Positions 41,729-50,594 of a DNA stretch of 64,000 nt are shown here, piece after piece. Origin of the DNA: Roseivirga sp. UBA6052. GTDB lineage: Bacteria; Bacteroidota; Bacteroidia; Cytophagales; Cyclobacteriaceae. The notes below the pieces were generated by a model. The model saw only the letters and a program-made list of their open reading frames with translations. It made no database searches and was not told where the DNA came from. Made by a program: the position numbers and the translations under genes. The DNA lies in contig DIYO01000001.1 in assembly GCA_002427755.1 (NCBI GenBank), positions 682,001-746,000 of the forward strand, in the 5' to 3' direction. Within the stretch, counting starts at the first letter, position 1, and each line of letters begins with the position of its first letter.

Positions 41729-44101
41729 ATGAAACTCAAATTACAATTTTGTATTATTCTGCTGCTTAGTAACCTGAGCTTAGTCGCATTTCAGAGCACT
41801 GGAACACTTACTGGTTATGTGAAAGAAGCCAAAACAGACTTGCCTATACCAGGTGCCACAGTAAAACTTGTGGGCACTACATTAGGAGCAATCTCTAGTG
41901 CTGATGGATATTTCGTAATTGAAAAAGTACCTACTCAATCCTATACCGTTCAAGCTTCATTTGTAGGCTATCAAACTGAAAGCAAGTTTAATATCATTGT
42001 CAGATCAGGAGGTACACCGGATTTGATTTTCTTCTTGAAAGAAGAAGTGAATGAGTTGGAAGACATAGTAGTAACCGCAAGTCCTTTCACTAAAAATGAA
42101 ATCACCCCGGTTTCCATTCAAAACCTCTCTAGAGAAGAAATTGCCACCTATCCTGGCGGAAATAACGATATAGCTAAAGTTGTTCAGTCTTTGCCTGGTG
42201 TTGCAGGTTCTATCGGTGGGTTTAGAAATGACATTATTATTAGAGGTGGAGCTCCAAATGAGAACGTCTATTACTTAGATGGCATTGAAATCCCAAACAT
42301 CAACCACTTCGCTACTCAAGGTAGTGCAGGTGGACCGGTGGGTTTACTCAATGTATCGTTCTTTGAAGGTGTCGATTTAGCCACTAGCTCTTTTGGAGCG
42401 CAATACGATAATGTACTGAGTGGTGTGCTTCAGTTCGATCAAAGAGATGGGAACAATAGAGAGCGAAAAACCAATATTCGTGTGAGCAGCAGTGAAGCCG
42501 CACTCACCCTTGAAGGTCCATTGTTCAAAGGAAATGGCGAAGCAAGTAAGACTTCCTACTTGGTATCTGTAAGACGCTCTTATTTGCAGCTTTTATTCCA
42601 GGCCATCGGCTTGCCTTTCCTCCCCGACTATTGGGATTATCAATACAAAGTCACCCACAAATTCGACCAATACAACGAGCTAATTGTTACCGGAGTTGGT
42701 TCAATTGATGATTTTAGTATTAATGAGTTAGACGAATTTGATGCTGAGCAGCAAGCTTCACAAGATCAGGTTCCTGTAATTAAACAAGAAACGAATACCA
42801 TAGGTGCTAGCTATAAGAACAGATTTAAAGATGGATCAGGTTTCCAAATGTTCACGGTTAGTACAAACAGATTGGAGAATGATTTTAAGCAATACGAAGA
42901 CAATGTAAATGAAACGGGATTGTATCTGAGCAACGTGTCTTCTGAGACCGAAACCAAGTTTAGATACGCATACACCAAGTTTCTAACAGAATGGACCATA
43001 AATGCAGGTCTCAGTTTTCAAGGTGTAAAGTATACCAACCAGTCCTTGAGACTTGTCCCTCCTGTTGCGGACTTTAGTCAAAACCTGAATTTCAATCGTT
43101 ATGGATTCTTTGCGCAAGCCAACAGAACCTTCAATGATGACAGAATTAGCTTATCATTGGGATTCAGAGCTGATGGCAATGACTTTACTGATAACGGTGA
43201 AGACATTCTATCTCAATTCAGTCCTAGAATCTCAGCCTCTTTCACACTAGACGCACAACGCAAATGGTCCTTGAACGCTTCTCTCGGTAGATACTTTAAA
43301 ATACCTCCTTATACCATTTTAGGATTTACAGATGTGAATGGAGATCTCGTCAACCAGAATGCAGAGTACATTCAGAGTGATCATGCTGTAATAGGTTTAG
43401 AGTACTTGATCAAACCAGCTGCAAGAATTACGCTGGAAGGCTTCTACAAAGGCTATAACAATTATCCGGTTTCATTAACCAACGAGATTTCATTGGCTAA
43501 CCTTGGGGCAGACTTTAGTGTACTTGGGAATGAACCAATCTCCAGCATTGGTGAAGGACGTTCTTATGGACTTGAATTCCTATACCAAGAAAAACTAAGC
43601 ACTAACTATTATGCTATTCTTGCTTACACTTTGTATTGGTCTGAATTTACAGGCTTAGATGGAGAGAATTTCTTACCGAGTGCGTGGGACAGCAGACATC
43701 TGTTAACCTTTACAGGCGGCTATCAATTTGGTAAAAACTGGGAGCTAAGTGCCAGAATGCGCTATTTAGGGAGTTCTCCGTTTGCTCCGGTGGATCAAAA
43801 TGAAACACTAGCTAACTACCCTGCCATAATCTTAGATTATGAGAATTTTGGCACTAGCCGATTAGATGCTTTTAATCAGACCGACATAAGAATAGACAAA
43901 AAATGGAATTACAGTAATTGGACCTTGAACCTCTTCTTAGAAATTCAGAATGCCTTTGGGCAAAATACGCCCCAACCGCCTACTTTTGGGTTGGCCAGAA
44001 CAGATACAGGAACGATTATTACACCACAGCAGTTAATTCAAATCCAAGACATAGACAATTCGGCCATTTTGCCTTCAATAGGAATTGTTATAGACTTCTA
44101 A
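41729..44101 (+). CDS. TonB-dependent receptor with carboxypeptidase-regulatory-like domain
   Basis: 790 residues: an export signal (about 1-22), a regulatory-like domain (about 27-108, GTLTGYVKEAKTDLPIPGAT), a plug (about 115-235, IAKVVQSLPGVAGSIGGF then IIIRGGAPNENVYYLDGIEI), and a beta-barrel to the end (last residues ILPSIGIVIDF). It transports a scarce ligand across the outer membrane with TonB energy. The ligand is unknown. There is no SusD partner. A MarR regulator lies divergently upstream, and an alpha/beta hydrolase follows after 12 bp, which hints at an esterified or lipid-like substrate. Confidence 0.93.
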   Translation: MKLKLQFCIILLLSNLSLVAFQSTGTLTGYVKEAKTDLPIPGATVKLVGTTLGAISSADGYFVIEKVPTQSYTVQASFVGYQTESKFNIIVRSGGTPDLIFFLKEEVNELEDIVVTASPFTKNEITPVSIQNLSREEIATYPGGNNDIAKVVQSLPGVAGSIGGFRNDIIIRGGAPNENVYYLDGIEIPNINHFATQGSAGGPVGLLNVSFFEGVDLATSSFGAQYDNVLSGVLQFDQRDGNNRERKTNIRVSSSEAALTLEGPLFKGNGEASKTSYLVSVRRSYLQLLFQAIGLPFLPDYWDYQYKVTHKFDQYNELIVTGVGSIDDFSINELDEFDAEQQASQDQVPVIKQETNTIGASYKNRFKDGSGFQMFTVSTNRLENDFKQYEDNVNETGLYLSNVSSETETKFRYAYTKFLTEWTINAGLSFQGVKYTNQSLRLVPPVADFSQNLNFNRYGFFAQANRTFNDDRISLSLGFRADGNDFTDNGEDILSQFSPRISASFTLDAQRKWSLNASLGRYFKIPPYTILGFTDVNGDLVNQNAEYIQSDHAVIGLEYLIKPAARITLEGFYKGYNNYPVSLTNEISLANLGADFSVLGNEPISSIGEGRSYGLEFLYQEKLSTNYYAILAYTLYWSEFTGLDGENFLPSAWDSRHLLTFTGGYQFGKNWELSARMRYLGSSPFAPVDQNETLANYPAIILDYENFGTSRLDAFNQTDIRIDKKWNYSNWTLNLFLEIQNAFGQNTPQPPTFGLARTDTGTIITPQQLIQIQDIDNSAILPSIGIVIDF

Positions 44102-44113
44102 ACTAACTGAACA

Positions 44114-44941
44114 TTGACCCCATCTTTAAGACTATACTTCTCAGTTCTAGATAAAATTGCACCGCAATATGCTGCAAGCAAGGTATTTCATGTGCTCTCT
44201 AATCCAAGACAAAAAAAGCTTAGAGATTTTGAGAACGAGATTCTAGATCAATCTGAAAAGAAGAGAATTCAATTCAATCAATTCGAGATTCAGACTTACA
44301 GATGGGGAAAAGGAAATAGCAGAAAGGTTATTTGCGTACATGGCTGGGAAGGTCAGGCTGGTAATTTCGGGGCAATTGTACAGTTGATGGTGAGTCAAGA
44401 CTTTGAAGTGGTTGCGGTTGACGCGCCTTCTCATGGCTACAGCTCAAGGGGCGATACCAACATGTTTGAATACATTGATCTGATTACCAAGATTGCTTTA
44501 GAAGAAAAACCAGAGGTCATCATTAGTCATTCTTTTGGAAGTGTGGTGACCGCTGGGGTACTAAGACGAAATCCAGAAATTATAGTGAAGGACTGGATTA
44601 TGGTTACCACCCCACACAACTTCAGAGAAAGAATTCAAGATGTGAGTGATGCTTTAAATGTGACTGATAGAACCATCGATAGGTTGATTAAAATGATTGA
44701 AGATTCTACAGGGGAGCATATTGAAGACCTGAATATGTCCACTTTCACGAGCGACCTCCCTAACCTAAGCCAAGCACTAATCATTCATTCAGTACATGAC
44801 AAAATTCTACCGATTAGAACCAGTAGAATGGTACATGAAACCATGGCCAAATCTGAATTAATCGAGCTAGAAAATCTCGGACACTATAAAATTCTCTGGG
44901 CCGATGAAGTTTTGGAGATCATTAAATCAAGAATCGAATGA
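44114..44941 (+). CDS. alpha/beta hydrolase
   Basis: 275 residues with no signal peptide. The fold markers are ICVHGWEGQAGNF (oxyanion loop), IISHSFGSVV (nucleophile elbow S-x-S-x-G with Ser in SHSFG), the acidic residue in HSVHDKILP and the catalytic-type His in LENLGHYKIL. The start is a TTG at 44114, with no ATG nearby. It lies 12 bp after the TonB receptor, so the two are probably co-expressed. The natural ester substrate is unknown. Confidence 0.87.
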   Translation: MTPSLRLYFSVLDKIAPQYAASKVFHVLSNPRQKKLRDFENEILDQSEKKRIQFNQFEIQTYRWGKGNSRKVICVHGWEGQAGNFGAIVQLMVSQDFEVVAVDAPSHGYSSRGDTNMFEYIDLITKIALEEKPEVIISHSFGSVVTAGVLRRNPEIIVKDWIMVTTPHNFRERIQDVSDALNVTDRTIDRLIKMIEDSTGEHIEDLNMSTFTSDLPNLSQALIIHSVHDKILPIRTSRMVHETMAKSELIELENLGHYKILWADEVLEIIKSRIE

Positions 44942-45147
44942 GAAAAAGTATTTATAGATTCTTGAATCTTATGTTCGTCCTTTTCCTCTTTCTGTTAGTA
45001 GTGAGTATCTATTACCTCTCTCAAGGAAAGCAGATGGAATTGGATGGTGATAGCTATTTATTATCCGCTTTACTATGTGCGGTAACTGGCCTAGGAAGCC
45101 TAGTAATCGGCATCATTATCTTCTTTATGAAGAAATCTAATTCTTAA
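44938..45147 (+). CDS. small two-helix membrane protein
   Basis: 69 residues, with two hydrophobic helices (LNLMFVLFLFLLVVSIYYL and ALLCAVTGLGSLVIGIIIFF) and a basic end. The ATG overlaps the stop of the hydrolase gene (ATGA), so it is translated with it. No family is recognised. Its stop overlaps that of the convergent DUF2147 gene in TTAA (45144-45147). Confidence 0.72.
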   Translation: MRKSIYRFLNLMFVLFLFLLVVSIYYLSQGKQMELDGDSYLLSALLCAVTGLGSLVIGIIIFFMKKSNS

Positions 45148-45578
45148 GGAGTCGTTCTGGTCCAAACTACCGTTCGGCCAAACATAGATACACCAACGTA
45201 ACCTCTTACCTCAAGCTTATCTCCTTTCAGCCTCATGTAAGCATCGTAGGTCTTGCCATTATCAGGGTCGTAGATTTCTCCATCTACCCACTTACCCCTT
45301 TCAAAAACAAAGTCTTTCACTAAATCAATTCCCATTATGGTATTGCTCCTAAGCTGTGGGTCTGGGTTTTTAGTATCTAATGGTGGATTACCATTCTTAT
45401 CTACCATAGTTTCTAGCCACACGATCTTGCCTGAATATTTTTCACCCGCTTTATAGATTTCAATCTTCGCTCTGCCATCATCAGTTAACCAAAAACCAAG
45501 CACATCATCGGCTCTTTTCTGAGCATTAGCAGAGAAAAGAAAAAGCGTAAAAAAGAGACCGGTGAATAATACTTTCAT
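45144..45578 (-). CDS. DUF2147 exported protein
   Basis: 144 residues with a signal peptide (MKVLFTGLFFTLFLFSANAQ). The mature domain GFWLTDDGRAKIEIYKAG, GKIVWLETMVDKNGNPPLD and MGIDLVKDFVFERGKWVDGE, then IYDPDNGKTYDAYMRLKGDK, is the DUF2147 beta-barrel found in many Gram-negative periplasmic proteins. No enzymatic activity is established. It is divergent from the PdeM gene. Confidence 0.9.
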   Translation of the reverse strand: MKVLFTGLFFTLFLFSANAQKRADDVLGFWLTDDGRAKIEIYKAGEKYSGKIVWLETMVDKNGNPPLDTKNPDPQLRSNTIMGIDLVKDFVFERGKWVDGEIYDPDNGKTYDAYMRLKGDKLEVRGYVGVSMFGRTVVWTRTTP

Positions 45579-45589
45579 GTGCTGTATGA

Positions 45590-45597
45590 TATATTTG
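45590..45597 (+). promoter_or_regulatory. predicted -7 element of the pdeM-like gene
   Basis: TATATTTG. Transcription would begin near 45604, after an in-frame GTG at 45579, which supports ATG 45648 as the true start. Confidence 0.4.
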
Positions 45598-45647
45598 AAT
45601 CTCTATTCAAACGTAGTAATCAACTACAAGTTGTTGGAATTGTTGGA

Positions 45648-46280
45648 ATGTTAGAACATAAAATCTTAGGTCAAACTTTATGCCTATTTCCTGAAAAAGC
45701 AATCTTCTGGAAAGAGATGCAAACACTCATTCTAGCAGATTTACATTTGGGAAAAGCAGGGCATTTTAGAAAATCGGGAATTCCTATTTCTGACCTTGTG
45801 CATAACAAAGACATACTCATTCTAGACCGACTGATTGAAAAATCGGCACCTAAAGAAGTAATCTTTTTAGGAGACTTATTCCATAGCGATCATAACTCGG
45901 GATGGGAAGTATTCAGAAGATGGGTCAAATCCAAAGCACCATTAAAGTTTAAGCTTGTGTTAGGCAATCACGATATATTAGACCAGCAACTTTATTATAT
46001 CGCTAATCTAGAGGTAGTAGAAAAGCTTGATTTAGAACCGTTTACACTTACGCACATCCCTGAAGAAACCGAACTCTATAACCTAGCAGGCCACATTCAT
46101 CCTGCCATTAAACTTTCAGGAAAAGGGAGACAATCGTTGAGAGTTCCTTGTTTCTATTTTGGTGAACGAAATGCCGTTCTGCCTGCTTTTGGAAACTTCA
46201 CCGGTACGGGGCTAATCAAGGTCACCAAGTCTGATAGTATATATGGCATTACTGAAGAAGAAGTAATTAAATTCAATTAG
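45648..46280 (+). CDS. pdeM: ligase-associated DNA damage response endonuclease PdeM
   Basis: About 210 residues from ATG 45648. The metallophosphoesterase metal motifs are LILADLHLGKAGH, FLGDLFHSDHN, LVLGNHD and LAGHIHP. The N-terminal LFPEKAIFWKEMQTLILADL is characteristic of the PdeM family that accompanies a DNA ligase, an exonuclease and an Lhr-type helicase. It is thought to process DNA ends in repair. Usually the four genes are adjacent. Here the helicase lies about 6 kb upstream, and no ligase or exonuclease is visible in the window. Confidence 0.85.
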   Translation: MLEHKILGQTLCLFPEKAIFWKEMQTLILADLHLGKAGHFRKSGIPISDLVHNKDILILDRLIEKSAPKEVIFLGDLFHSDHNSGWEVFRRWVKSKAPLKFKLVLGNHDILDQQLYYIANLEVVEKLDLEPFTLTHIPEETELYNLAGHIHPAIKLSGKGRQSLRVPCFYFGERNAVLPAFGNFTGTGLIKVTKSDSIYGITEEEVIKFN

Positions 46281-46328
46281 CTTAAATAATATTAACATCT
46301 CCACTCAGTTAACCCATTGATTAATTTC

Positions 46329-46336
46329 TATTTTTG
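46329..46336 (+). promoter_or_regulatory. predicted -7 element of the ftsX operon
   Basis: TATTTTTG matches TAnnTTTG. It overlaps an in-frame TTG at 46334, so translation must start later, at GTG 46352. No good -33 element is seen. Confidence 0.4.
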
Positions 46337-46351
46337 ACCTTTCTATCAGCA

Positions 46352-47245
46352 GTGAGTAATCCAATTAAAAAACATAAGCGCAAAAAGACTTTAGGTAAAT
46401 ACCACTACGCAAGTGTTATTTTCACCACTACCCTTGCGTTATTCGTTATTGGCATTTTCGGGGTTTTAATGCTTCAGACCAACGAACTAAAGAACAACAT
46501 ACAGAGCAACATCGAACTACAGGTTTATCTGAACAAAGACATTTCAAGTACGCAACGTGGCCGTATTGAATCTCAAATTCAGGCAAGCGGTATGCTTCAT
46601 TCCGAAGATGAAGCCATGAACTTTGTATCAAAAGAAGAAGCCGAAAAGTTGTTTATTCAAGATACAGGGGAAGACTTTGGTGAGTTTCTGGGTGAAAACC
46701 CGTTAAGAGATGCTTACACCATCAGGATAGATCCAATTTTCCAAACCAATGCTAAATTAGATAGCCTGAGTCAGACCATCGAGAATATCAGCGGGGTTTA
46801 CGAAGTTACCTACGTGAAAGATCTGGTAGATTCTATAAACAGTAACCTCACCAAACTGGCAATCATATTATTGTCTATTTCGATTCTACTGGTTTTAATC
46901 GTTTTACTTTTGATCAATAATGCGATTAAGCTGGCGCTATTCTCTCAAAGGTTCTTGATTAGAAGCATGCAGCTTGTTGGTGCTAAAAGTGGTTTTATTA
47001 AAAGTCCTTTCCTCAAAAGATCGCTTGGTAATGGAGCTGTTGCAGGACTCATATCCTCCGGACTTTTGTACGGTCTGCTAGAAATAGGAAATAAAAACAT
47101 TCAAGGCTTAGATCAATTATACAATCTAGATCTATTGCTAGTACTCTTTGGTATTTTAGTTCTTTTAGGAGCAATTATTGCATATTTGAGTACCTTGCGA
47201 GCAATGAATAAGTATCTGAAATTATCATTAGACGAACTCTATTAA
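46352..47245 (+). CDS. ftsX: cell division protein FtsX (ABC permease)
   Basis: About 297 residues from GTG 46352. One N-terminal helix (YASVIFTTTLALFVIGIFGV) is followed by a periplasmic domain of about 140 residues (IELQVYLNKDISSTQRGRIE and onward) and three C-terminal helices, the FtsX layout. With the ATPase FtsE it controls peptidoglycan hydrolases at the septum. ftsE is not adjacent. The next genes DUF3098, uppP, truB and ribF follow with gaps of 1-3 bp or overlaps, a gene order common in Bacteroidota. Confidence 0.92.
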   Translation: MSNPIKKHKRKKTLGKYHYASVIFTTTLALFVIGIFGVLMLQTNELKNNIQSNIELQVYLNKDISSTQRGRIESQIQASGMLHSEDEAMNFVSKEEAEKLFIQDTGEDFGEFLGENPLRDAYTIRIDPIFQTNAKLDSLSQTIENISGVYEVTYVKDLVDSINSNLTKLAIILLSISILLVLIVLLLINNAIKLALFSQRFLIRSMQLVGAKSGFIKSPFLKRSLGNGAVAGLISSGLLYGLLEIGNKNIQGLDQLYNLDLLLVLFGILVLLGAIIAYLSTLRAMNKYLKLSLDELY

Positions 47246-47246
47246 C

Positions 47247-47456
47247 ATGGCTGAAAAGAAGAAAGGTTTCGCGTTTAACAAAGAGAATTATAAGTGGATG
47301 TTAATTGGCTTAGGAGTGATACTACTCGGCTTCATTATCATGTCATTGGACGCAACTCAGCACGGCCAAGGTTTTTTAGGCTTAACTTTGGGACCAATAG
47401 TCATAGTAGCTGGATTCATACTTCAGTTCTATGCGATTTTCAAAAAAACCGAATAG
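47247..47456 (+). CDS. DUF3098 small membrane protein
   Basis: 69 residues with two helices (WMLIGLGVILLGFIIMSL and LGLTLGPIVIVAGFILQFYA) and a basic start (MAEKKKGFAFNKENYKWM). It matches DUF3098, nearly always found between ftsX and uppP in Bacteroidota. It probably has an envelope function linked to division or cell wall synthesis, inferred from neighbourhood only. Confidence 0.88.
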   Translation: MAEKKKGFAFNKENYKWMLIGLGVILLGFIIMSLDATQHGQGFLGLTLGPIVIVAGFILQFYAIFKKTE

Positions 47457-47459
47457 ATC

Positions 47460-48254
47460 ATGTCCCTCTTTGAAGCCATCATTTTAGGAATAGTACAGGG
47501 CCTAACCGAATTTTTACCTGTCAGTAGTAGTGGCCATTTAGAACTCACAAAAGCTATAGTTGGAGATAATAGCGTACCGGAAGAAAGTCTGATGATGACT
47601 GTTTTACTTCACGCAGCTACAGCTCTAAGCACGATAGTAATTTTCCGAAAAGATATTAAAGAAATTCTCACTGGCCTCTTCCAGTTTAAGAATAATGATG
47701 AATTCAAATACTCGCTCAAAATCGTTTTGAGTATGATTCCTGCAGCCGCTGTTGGTGTGCTGTTTGAAGAAGAAATGGAGCTTCTTTTCGGAGGACAAAT
47801 TCTACTTGTGGGACTTATGCTATTGGCAACTGGAACTCTTTTATTTCTGGCCGATAAAGCCAAAAACACTTTGAAAGATGTTTCTACCAAGAATGCAATC
47901 ATAATCGGTATTGCGCAGGCTATAGCCATTTTACCTGGTATCTCAAGATCTGGCGCAACCATTTCTACCTCAGTAATTCTAGGTATTGATAGACAAAAAG
48001 CGGCACGCTTTTCATTCTTAATGGTGGTTCCGCTTATCCTTGGTAAAATGGCCAAAGACCTTGTCTCAGGTGAACTAGCCAATAGCGACACTAGCACAGT
48101 AGTGTTAATTGCAGGTTTTGCCGCAGCTTTCGTATCTGGTCTTCTGGCTTGTCAATGGATGATTAGCTTAGTAAAAAGAAGTCAACTTAAATACTTCTCC
48201 TATTACTGTTATGTAGTTGGAATAGCAGCTATAGGATACGCCCTATTTGCATGA
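47460..48254 (+). CDS. uppP: undecaprenyl-diphosphate phosphatase
   Basis: 264 residues, an integral membrane enzyme of the BacA/UppP family. Signature motifs are GIVQGLTEFLPVSSSGHLEL (with the catalytic Glu and Ser region) and LPGISRSGATIS. It removes a phosphate from undecaprenyl diphosphate to recycle the lipid carrier of peptidoglycan. Its stop overlaps the ATG of truB by four bases, showing translational coupling within the ftsX operon. Confidence 0.96.
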   Translation: MSLFEAIILGIVQGLTEFLPVSSSGHLELTKAIVGDNSVPEESLMMTVLLHAATALSTIVIFRKDIKEILTGLFQFKNNDEFKYSLKIVLSMIPAAAVGVLFEEEMELLFGGQILLVGLMLLATGTLLFLADKAKNTLKDVSTKNAIIIGIAQAIAILPGISRSGATISTSVILGIDRQKAARFSFLMVVPLILGKMAKDLVSGELANSDTSTVVLIAGFAAAFVSGLLACQWMISLVKRSQLKYFSYYCYVVGIAAIGYALFA

Positions 48255-48955
48255 AATTAAATCTCGATCCTGACCTGTCTAAACAAGATAATTTTCTGGC
48301 AGGCCAAGTAATACTCATCGACAAGCCTTTAGAATGGACTTCTTTTGACGTTGTAAAAAAGGTTAGAGGAAGTATAAGAATCAAAAAAGTGGGTCATGCA
48401 GGAACACTAGACCCGTTGGCCACTGGTCTTTTAATAGTTTGCACAGGAAAGAGAACTAAGTCAATTGAAGAGTTTATGGGGCAAGAAAAAGAGTATACAG
48501 GCTCTTTCACCTTAGGGGAAACCACTCCTACTTACGACTTAGAAAGCGAGCCGGAGGGTGATGCAGATCTTTCGTCTTTAACCGAAGAAAGGATCAAATC
48601 AGCAACTGAAAATTTCCTCGGTACTATCGATCAAATCCCTCCTATTCACTCTGCCATTAAAGTTGGTGGCAAAAGAGTATATCAATTAGCAAGAAAAGGT
48701 GAAGAAGTAAAACTAGAACCTAGAAAGGTTCAAATCAGTGAATTCGAAATCACACAAATTGATTTACCAGAGATAAAATTCAGAGTTGTTTGTTCTAAAG
48801 GCACATATATTCGTAGTCTTGCAAACGATTTTGGCCAATTATTGGGAACAGGAGCTTACTTATCTAGTTTAAGAAGAACTAGAATTGGTGACTTTTCTGT
48901 TGAAGATGCCTATCAACTACCAGATCTAGTTGAGATCATTAAAGGATTAGAATGA
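48251..48955 (+). CDS. truB: tRNA pseudouridine(55) synthase
   Basis: 234 residues. The catalytic loop is GHAGTLDPLATGLLIVCTGK (Asp in TLDP). Other family segments are IPPIHSAIKVGGKRVYQLAR and VVCSKGTYIRSLANDFG. It converts U55 of tRNAs to pseudouridine. It is shorter than the E. coli enzyme because the C-terminal PUA domain is missing, as is usual in Bacteroidota. It overlaps uppP and ribF by four bases on both sides. Confidence 0.96.
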   Translation: MKLNLDPDLSKQDNFLAGQVILIDKPLEWTSFDVVKKVRGSIRIKKVGHAGTLDPLATGLLIVCTGKRTKSIEEFMGQEKEYTGSFTLGETTPTYDLESEPEGDADLSSLTEERIKSATENFLGTIDQIPPIHSAIKVGGKRVYQLARKGEEVKLEPRKVQISEFEITQIDLPEIKFRVVCSKGTYIRSLANDFGQLLGTGAYLSSLRRTRIGDFSVEDAYQLPDLVEIIKGLE

Positions 48956-49884
48956 AAATACACTTAGGTACAGAGACTATTAAGGACATTCAAAATGCCG
49001 TTGTTACTTCTGGCACCTTCGATGGTGTTCATGTTGGCCACCAGCAGATCCTTTCTAGACTAAGAGAAGTAGCTAATGATATCAATGGTGAAACTGTGCT
49101 CATTACCTACTGGCCTCACCCTAGACTCGTACTAAACCCTAGCGACCGTTCTCTGTGCTTACTGAGCACCTTTCCTGAGAAGGCCAACCTGCTCGAGAAG
49201 TATGGTATTGATCACTTAGTGAAAGTACCCTTTACAAAGGAGTTCTCTCAAATGAGTCCTGAAGACTACATCAAAATCATTCTAAAAGAACGAATTATGA
49301 CGAAAAGACTCATCATTGGATATGACCATCGATTTGGCATAGAAAGATCCGGAGGTTTGGATGAGTTGATTGATTTTGCTCCAAGATATGGTTACGAAGT
49401 AGAAGAAATCCCTAGAAAAGACATTGATGAAATTGGAATCAGCTCGACCAAAATTCGAAATGCGCTTAATTCTGGAGATGTAGCCTTAGCCAATTCGTTC
49501 CTGGGTAGATTTTACTCATTGACCGGCAAAGTTGTTCACGGAGAAAAAAGAGGAAGAGGTATAGGATTCCCTACAGCCAACATCAATATTAAAGAAGGAT
49601 ATAAGCTAATTCCAGGAGATGGTGTTTATGCAGTAAAGGTCTGCGATAAATACAAAAAGCTAGATGGAATGCTGAATATTGGCACAAGACCTACCGTTGG
49701 CGGAGAGAACCGCACAATAGAAGTACATATTTTCGACTTTAATGAAGATATTTACGACAGCGAAATCTGTATTGAATTCGTAAACCAAATCCGAAAGGAA
49801 CAGAAATTCGAATCAGTTGATGCGCTAAAAGCACAATTGGAAGCCGATGAACAAGCGGTTCGTGCTGAATTAAGTAAACTATAA
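48952..49884 (+). CDS. ribF: bifunctional riboflavin kinase / FAD synthetase
   Basis: 310 residues. The N-terminal FMN adenylyltransferase domain shows SGTFDGVHVGHQQIL and the ISSTKIRNAL motif. The C-terminal flavokinase shows GRGIGFPTANI and YAVKVCDKYKKLDGMLNIG. It makes FMN and then FAD from riboflavin. It overlaps truB by four bases and ends 9 bp before the CoA-transferase A gene, so transcription may continue into it. Confidence 0.96.
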   Translation: MKIHLGTETIKDIQNAVVTSGTFDGVHVGHQQILSRLREVANDINGETVLITYWPHPRLVLNPSDRSLCLLSTFPEKANLLEKYGIDHLVKVPFTKEFSQMSPEDYIKIILKERIMTKRLIIGYDHRFGIERSGGLDELIDFAPRYGYEVEEIPRKDIDEIGISSTKIRNALNSGDVALANSFLGRFYSLTGKVVHGEKRGRGIGFPTANINIKEGYKLIPGDGVYAVKVCDKYKKLDGMLNIGTRPTVGGENRTIEVHIFDFNEDIYDSEICIEFVNQIRKEQKFESVDALKAQLEADEQAVRAELSKL

Positions 49885-49893
49885 TACATTTCT

Positions 49894-50592
49894 ATGATCA
49901 ATAAGGAAGTATCCAATGCGCGAGAAGCCATTCGGGATATTCCAAATAATGCCACACTCATGTTGGGAGGCTTTGGCTTATGCGGTATACCTGAAAACTG
50001 TATCTCGGCTCTTGTTGAAAAAGGCACAACAGGCCTTACATGTATTTCTAATAATGCGGGTGTAGACGATTTTGGTATTGGGCTGATGCTCAAAACACGT
50101 CAAGTAAAAAAGATGATCTCCTCTTACGTTGGCGAAAATGCTGAATTTGAAAGACAGCTGCTTTCTGGAGAATTAGAAGTAGATCTTATCCCTCAAGGTA
50201 CACTGGCAGAAAGAGTAAGAGCCGGTGGGGCTGGAATTCCGGCATTTTTCACGCCTGCAGGCTATGGTACCGAGGTGTCCGAAGGTAAAGAGGTAAGAGA
50301 ATTCCATGGCAAAATGTATTTAATGGAGGAATGGCTCAAAGCAGACTTTGCCCTAGTAAAAGCATGGAAAGGTGATAAATCGGGTAACCTTGTATTCAAG
50401 GGAACTGCAAGAAACTTCAACCCCATGATGGCCCAAGCAGGTAAAATTACGATTGCTGAAGTTGAAGAATTAGTGGAGATTGGTGAATTAGACCCAAATG
50501 AAATTCATACCCCTGGCATCTATGTGCAACGCATATTCCAAGGAGTTGACTACGAAAAGAGAATTGAACAACGTACTACTAGAATCAAATAG
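49894..50592 (+). CDS. 3-oxoacid CoA-transferase subunit A
   Basis: 232 residues of CoA-transferase family I. The N-terminal MLGGFGLCGIPENCISAL and GLTCISNNAGVDDFGIGLML are the alpha-subunit hallmarks, with YVGENAEFERQLLSGELEVD and LIPQGTLAERVRAGGAGIPA further on. With subunit B it moves CoA between succinyl-CoA and acetoacetate, used in ketone-body or short-chain acid metabolism. It is 2 bp from the B subunit gene. Confidence 0.94.
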   Translation: MINKEVSNAREAIRDIPNNATLMLGGFGLCGIPENCISALVEKGTTGLTCISNNAGVDDFGIGLMLKTRQVKKMISSYVGENAEFERQLLSGELEVDLIPQGTLAERVRAGGAGIPAFFTPAGYGTEVSEGKEVREFHGKMYLMEEWLKADFALVKAWKGDKSGNLVFKGTARNFNPMMAQAGKITIAEVEELVEIGELDPNEIHTPGIYVQRIFQGVDYEKRIEQRTTRIK

Positions 50593-50594
50593 TT

